From Candidatus Tepidiaquacellales bacterium UBA6667 (GTDB lineage: Bacteria > Bacteroidota > Ignavibacteria > Tepidaquicellales > Tepidaquicellaceae), in NCBI GenBank assembly GCA_002455255.1, contig DKKL01000050.1, positions 13,795-22,302 on the forward strand: 8,508 nucleotides of DNA. The letters are read 5' to 3'. This document shows, one piece after another, positions 5,658 through 8,508 of this stretch. The stretch's first letter is position 1. Each line of letters opens with the position of its first letter. The notes beneath the pieces are model-generated. The model saw only the letters and a list, made by a program, of their open reading frames with translations, ran no database searches and was not told the origin of the DNA. Made by a program: the position numbers and the translations under genes.

Positions 5658-5735
5658 GAAATGTTCCTCTTTAAAAGGCGCGAGGATGGGACGTTTCAAT
5701 CTTCCGGTGGCTCTCAAGAGTCACCGGTATTTTTA
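5658..5735 (+). ncRNA. Candidate structured RNA: long hairpin followed by terminator hairpin
   Basis: GAAATGTTCC (5658-5667) pairs over ten positions with GGGACGTTTC (5688-5697), using two G-U pairs. Four more pairs (5668-5671 with 5683-5686) extend it after one bulged base, leaving the loop TAAAAGGCGCG. A GC-rich terminator hairpin at 5704-5727 follows. The G-U pairs become A-C mismatches on the other strand, so the structure favours + strand RNA. It is unusually GC-rich for this region. I could not match it to a known riboswitch or sRNA class. It may be the 3' UTR of the 32-aa ORF or an independent sRNA. Confidence 0.45.
5704..5735 (+). terminator. Intrinsic terminator on the + strand overlapping the end of the CCA-adding gene
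   Basis: The stem is CCGGTGGCTC (5704-5713) with GAGTCACCGG (5718-5727), ten pairs including one G-U, with loop TCAA. It is followed by TATTTTTA. No T-tract follows in the minus direction, so polarity is + strand. The right arm and tail lie inside the last codons of the minus-strand CCA-adding enzyme gene, whose stop codon (5716-5714) is in the loop. A + transcript would thus overlap that gene antisense by about 20 nt. Confidence 0.7.
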
Positions 5736-7168
5736 TCACTCTCCGGTGCAGTCTTTAAAATATCATCCTTAATTTTCAATAAAAATTCTTTTGCCGGCTG
5801 ATATTCATTCGGAATTTCTCCTTCAAGTATTGCTTCTTCAATTTGTTTTTTTATAATCCCTACTGTTCTTGATGGCTTCAATCCGCATATCTCCATAATT
5901 TCTTCACCTTTCACAGGTGATTGAAAATTTCTTAAATTATCTTTTTGCTGTACTTCAAGAATTTTTTTCTCAACTATTAAATAGTTATTCAGTATTCTTG
6001 ATACTTTATTTTGATTTTTTGAAGTTATATCCGCTCTGCATAATGTCAATAAATCTTCAAGTTCTTCTCCCGCATCAGCAGCAAGTCTTCTTATTGCAGA
6101 ATCTGTTACTGAATCTGAAGCAAGTGGTATAGGTCTCAGATGCATTCTCACGGGTTTTTCTATATACGAAAGTTTATCATTGGGCAATTTTAATTTTAAA
6201 AATATTTTTTTCATCATACGTGCACCTTTTTCTTCATGTCCATGAAATGTCCATCCGGTTCCATCAATAAATTTTTTTGTCGCCGGCTTTGCTATATCGT
6301 GCATAAGTGCAGCAAATCTTAACCAAACATTATCTGTCATTGTAGAAATATTATCAACAACCTGTAATGTATGGTAAAATACATCTTTGTGGTGATAATC
6401 TTGTCTTTGATCTACTCCAGCAAGTGTTGAAATCTCCGGAAATATAACTTCCATCACTCCGGTTTTGAAAAGTAAATCAAGCCCTATTGATGGTTTTTCA
6501 GTTTCAAGTATTTTAAAAAATTCATCTGTAATCCTTTCCTGTGAAACTACATCATCCGGCTTTAACCTGTTTTTCATTCTTACAATTGCTTTATATGTAT
6601 CTCCCTCAATTCTAAAATTAAATCGTGAAGAAAATCTTATTGCCCGCATTATTCTTAGTGGGTCATCATCAAAAGTTTTCTCAGGGTCAAGTGGCGTTTT
6701 AATTATTCCGTTTTCAATGTCTTTTAATCCGTCAAATATATCAATTATTTTTTCAGATTCATTTAGATTTACTGCAAGTGTATTTATGGTAAAGTCTCTT
6801 CGCGATAAATCATCTTTTAAATCTGAAAATTCAATATTGGGTTTTCTGGAATCTCTTCCGTAACTTTCTTTTCTCGCTGAGTTAAATTCTATCTTGTATC
6901 CTTTTAAACCTAACATTGCAGTACCGAATCTGCCGTATGAAGTTATATTGTCCGCTCGTAATTCTTTTGAACAAATTTGAGAAAACTTAACCGCATCTCC
7001 TAAAACTGCAAAATCAATATCTTTATCTTCTATTCCGAGAATTTTATCCCGAACATATCCGCCAACTAAAAAAATTTCAAATTTATTTTTTTTTGCAACT
7101 TTAAAAATATCTTCTATAAGTTCATTATCGTTTCTGAAATTCACATTTAAATTCATATTATATATCAT
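5714..7168 (-). CDS. CCA tRNA nucleotidyltransferase / poly(A) polymerase family protein with HD domain
   Basis: The 484-residue cytosolic enzyme belongs to the class II nucleotidyltransferases, which add or repair the 3' CCA of tRNA using CTP and ATP. Motifs in order: LVGGYVRDKILG (34-45), the catalytic carboxylate pair DID (50-52), an acidic residue at Glu94 (KIEF), and the nucleotide-flipping RRDFTIN (123-129). DDDPLRIMRAIRF (167-179) follows, then the arm and neck helices. The HD phosphohydrolase domain shows YHTLQVVDN (His266), AALMHDIAKP (His290-Asp291) and FHGHEEKGA (308-316). The length fits HD-containing bacterial CCA-adding enzymes; an A-adding or poly(A) polymerase specificity cannot be excluded. 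The start is ambiguous. ATG at 7168 overlaps the upstream oxidoreductase by 11 bp, while ATG at 7156 (Met5) follows its stop by one base and sits at a better distance from AAGGA. It is the last gene of the overlapping three-gene operon. Confidence 0.92.
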   Translation of the reverse strand: MIYNMNLNVNFRNDNELIEDIFKVAKKNKFEIFLVGGYVRDKILGIEDKDIDFAVLGDAVKFSQICSKELRADNITSYGRFGTAMLGLKGYKIEFNSARKESYGRDSRKPNIEFSDLKDDLSRRDFTINTLAVNLNESEKIIDIFDGLKDIENGIIKTPLDPEKTFDDDPLRIMRAIRFSSRFNFRIEGDTYKAIVRMKNRLKPDDVVSQERITDEFFKILETEKPSIGLDLLFKTGVMEVIFPEISTLAGVDQRQDYHHKDVFYHTLQVVDNISTMTDNVWLRFAALMHDIAKPATKKFIDGTGWTFHGHEEKGARMMKKIFLKLKLPNDKLSYIEKPVRMHLRPIPLASDSVTDSAIRRLAADAGEELEDLLTLCRADITSKNQNKVSRILNNYLIVEKKILEVQQKDNLRNFQSPVKGEEIMEICGLKPSRTVGIIKKQIEEAILEGEIPNEYQPAKEFLLKIKDDILKTAPESDKNTGDS

Positions 7169-8156
7169 TCCTTGATTTTATAAATCGAATTGAATTTTCA
7201 ACTTCTGAAATGATTGCAGATGCAACTTCTAAAGCAGTTTTGCCTTCTTCAAGTGTTACAATTTCTAATGAATTGTTCTTAATTGATTCAAAAAATTTTT
7301 CCTGTTCATATTTCATAGGATTTATTTTTTGTATTGTCACTTTTTCACGTTCAACTTTTTTATTATTTCCTAAATCTATTGAGAAAATACTTTTAACATC
7401 CTCAGCATTTTTTAAATGATAAATAACAGATTCCTGAGAAAGAAAATTTATTGATATGTAAGCATTTTTCTGAAAAATTCTCATTTTCCTCATCTTATCA
7501 ATAGAAATTCTTGAAGCGGTAATATTTGCCACTGCTCCATTTTCAAAGGTTAATCTTGCATTCGCTATATCTATCGAATCTGTAAGTATTGCAACTCCGT
7601 TTGCATTGATGTATTTTATTTTTGAATCAATCAGTTTAAGTATAATATCTATGTCGTGAATCATCAAATCCTGAATTACTGAAACATCAGCACCTCGTGG
7701 ATTAAACTGTGCCATTCTGTGTGATTCTATAAACAAGGGCTTAACATCATATTTATCCAATGCAAGTATTGCAGGATTAAATCTCTCTATGTGTCCGACT
7801 TGAATTTTTTGTTGTGCGGATTTTTTTAATTTTAATAATTCTTCTGCCTGTGAAATAGTTTCAGTTACAGGTTTTTCGATAAAAATATTTTTACCTGCTG
7901 TAATTATTTTTTCTGCAATTTCAAAATGTGATTTCGTTGATGTAACTACTATCACAGCATCTGAATTATTTATTAATTCATCAATTGAATTAAATAAATT
8001 AACTTCAAAATTATCAGAAACTTCTTTTGCTGTTTTTTTATCAATATCGAAAATTCCTGAAATAACAATATCTTTATCTTTCTTAGCAATTTCTTTCAGA
8101 AGTTTAAGATGTAATTGTCCTAAATGCCCGGTTCCCGCTATTCCTGTTCTAATCAT
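7158..8156 (-). CDS. Gfo/Idh/MocA family oxidoreductase, resembles UDP-GlcNAc 3-dehydrogenase (GnnA-like)
   Basis: The 332-residue cytosolic NAD(P)-dependent sugar dehydrogenase has a Rossmann fold at the N-terminus (GTGHLGQLH, residues 8-16). The family EKP motif with the catalytic Lys is at 94-96. The C-terminal domain contains DLMIHDIDI (163-171), the His/Asp active-site helix. The segment VGHIERFNPA (120-129) and the ESHRMAQFNPRGADVSV stretch are typical of the subgroup acting on UDP-N-acetyl sugars. This includes GnnA, which oxidises UDP-GlcNAc at C3 so that GnnB can aminate it for lipid A with amide-linked acyl chains. That specificity is my inference; no aminotransferase or lpx gene is visible. 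The ATG at 8156 overlaps the transporter gene by 8 bp and the stop overlaps or abuts the CCA-adding gene, indicating co-transcription. Confidence 0.88.
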   Translation of the reverse strand: MIRTGIAGTGHLGQLHLKLLKEIAKKDKDIVISGIFDIDKKTAKEVSDNFEVNLFNSIDELINNSDAVIVVTSTKSHFEIAEKIITAGKNIFIEKPVTETISQAEELLKLKKSAQQKIQVGHIERFNPAILALDKYDVKPLFIESHRMAQFNPRGADVSVIQDLMIHDIDIILKLIDSKIKYINANGVAILTDSIDIANARLTFENGAVANITASRISIDKMRKMRIFQKNAYISINFLSQESVIYHLKNAEDVKSIFSIDLGNNKKVEREKVTIQKINPMKYEQEKFFESIKNNSLEIVTLEEGKTALEVASAIISEVENSIRFIKSRNDI

Positions 8157-8508
8157 TTTTTAATTCTTTTTCACTGAATATTTGTGTTAAAAATACTCCA
8201 CTTATTGTTATTATAGCACCTGTGATAAAATAAACTGTCATTTGCTCTCCGAGTAAAAAATATGAAAAAACAATTGTGACAATTGGTGATAAATTTGTCA
8301 ATGTTGCAAGTGTGCTTATTTTTATAAATTTAGTTGAGTAAGAATAAATAAAATATCCTAAAAATGCTACAAAGACTGAAAGATGTATAAAACCGATTAT
8401 TCCTCCAACCGAAAGTTTATCTAAACTAAAATTAGGATAGTCATAAATAAAAAGCGGAATAAATAAAATCATTCCCGCTATAAATGCTAATGTCGAAGTT
8501 TTAAGTGA
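8149..8508 (-). CDS. EamA/DMT-superfamily transporter, C-terminal half (5' end outside window)
   Basis: The reading frame is open to the window edge, so the gene starts beyond 8508; 119 residues are visible. They form about four hydrophobic segments of the second EamA repeat. IIGFIHLSVFVAFLGYFIYSYSTKFIK is followed by LATLTNLSPIVTIVFSYFLLGEQMT, with the family's 'P-V...LGE' signature, and ITGAIITISGVFLTQ, with the closing 'G-I-GV' helix. These inner-membrane proteins (RhaT/YdcZ-like permeases) carry metabolites or drugs; the substrate cannot be read from the sequence. The short tail FSEKELKND ends in a TAG that overlaps the ATG of the oxidoreductase by 8 bp. An internal Met at 8472 is not the likely start, because hydrophobic sequence in frame continues upstream of it. 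Confidence 0.85.
   Translation of the reverse strand, partial: SLKTSTLAFIAGMILFIPLFIYDYPNFSLDKLSVGGIIGFIHLSVFVAFLGYFIYSYSTKFIKISTLATLTNLSPIVTIVFSYFLLGEQMTVYFITGAIITISGVFLTQIFSEKELKND

Larger units (their letters stand above)
5369..5713. other. 345-bp intergenic region: contents overview
   Basis: No gene on the minus strand occupies this stretch. Bases 5369-5536 are very AT-rich, with two inverted repeats and candidate promoter octamers on both strands. Bases 5537-5635 hold the 32-codon + strand ORF. Bases 5636-5713 shift abruptly to a more GC-rich, structured segment, with the long hairpin and the left arm of the terminator. No tRNA, transposon end or repeat array is visible. Confidence 0.6.

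Noticed and set aside
5688..5701. GTTTCAATC, resembling the end of some CRISPR repeats
   Set aside because: It is present once, with no repeat-spacer pattern, and is explained by pairing in the 5658-5697 hairpin.
5654..5728. Resemblance to a c-di-GMP (GEMM) riboswitch through GGGACG and a CCGG hairpin
   Set aside because: The conserved joining segments and the second conserved helix are absent, and no + strand gene lies downstream.
5917..6863. Two + strand open frames antisense to the CCA-adding enzyme
   Set aside because: The minus-strand protein has every expected catalytic motif; the + frames are low-complexity shadows.
7210..7419. 69-codon + strand open frame antisense to the oxidoreductase
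   Set aside because: It is a shadow of a well-supported gene, with no ribosome site or motif.
8149..8472. Complete 107-residue EamA-like small protein starting at 8472
   Set aside because: The frame stays open and hydrophobic to the window edge, so this is the C-terminal part of a longer transporter.

Overview
The window is visibly AT-rich and reads as chromosomal DNA from a Gram-negative bacterium of the Bacteroidota/Chlorobiota (FCB) side of the tree, possibly Ignavibacteria- or Kapabacteria-like. Three things support this. There is an outer-membrane TonB-dependent receptor with an N-terminal carboxypeptidase-like domain. There is a cytosolic helical protein of a type I associate with Bacteroidota and relatives. 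Most starts lack Shine-Dalgarno sequences, and TAnnTTTG-like promoter elements occur. The placement is inference, not a database result.

Layout. On the + strand, bases 1-219 are the 3' end of an aldehyde dehydrogenase gene. A bidirectional intrinsic terminator follows at about 243-274, where this gene meets a convergent minus-strand operon. That operon (3762 down to 274) encodes a MerC-family membrane protein, a lipoprotein made of two diverged copies of one domain, and a TonB-dependent receptor of the ZnuD-like zinc/metal type. Its promoter region (about 3763-3835) holds two copies of a 17-bp inverted repeat, TTGCAAATcATTTGCAA. This has the 7-1-7 architecture of Fur/Zur-family operators. Together these look like a metal-responsive (most likely zinc) uptake operon, and the duplicated lipoprotein is its least understood part.

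Upstream on the same strand, 5368-3836 encodes a roughly 510-residue all-helical protein of unknown function with a TTG start. Next comes a 345-bp gap (5369-5713) with two near-perfect palindromes and a probable short + strand transcript. That transcript has a 32-codon ORF with a strong AGGAG ribosome site, a long hairpin and a GC-rich terminator. All G-U pairs in the two hairpins fall on the + strand, which points to + strand RNA.

The right third is a tightly overlapping minus-strand operon. It encodes an EamA/DMT-type transporter (its 5' part lies beyond the window), a Gfo/Idh/MocA oxidoreductase resembling the UDP-GlcNAc 3-dehydrogenase GnnA, and a tRNA CCA-adding/poly(A) polymerase-family enzyme with an HD domain.

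The items most worth a second look are the operator pair, the MerC-lipoprotein-receptor operon, the duplicated lipoprotein and the orphan + strand transcript.
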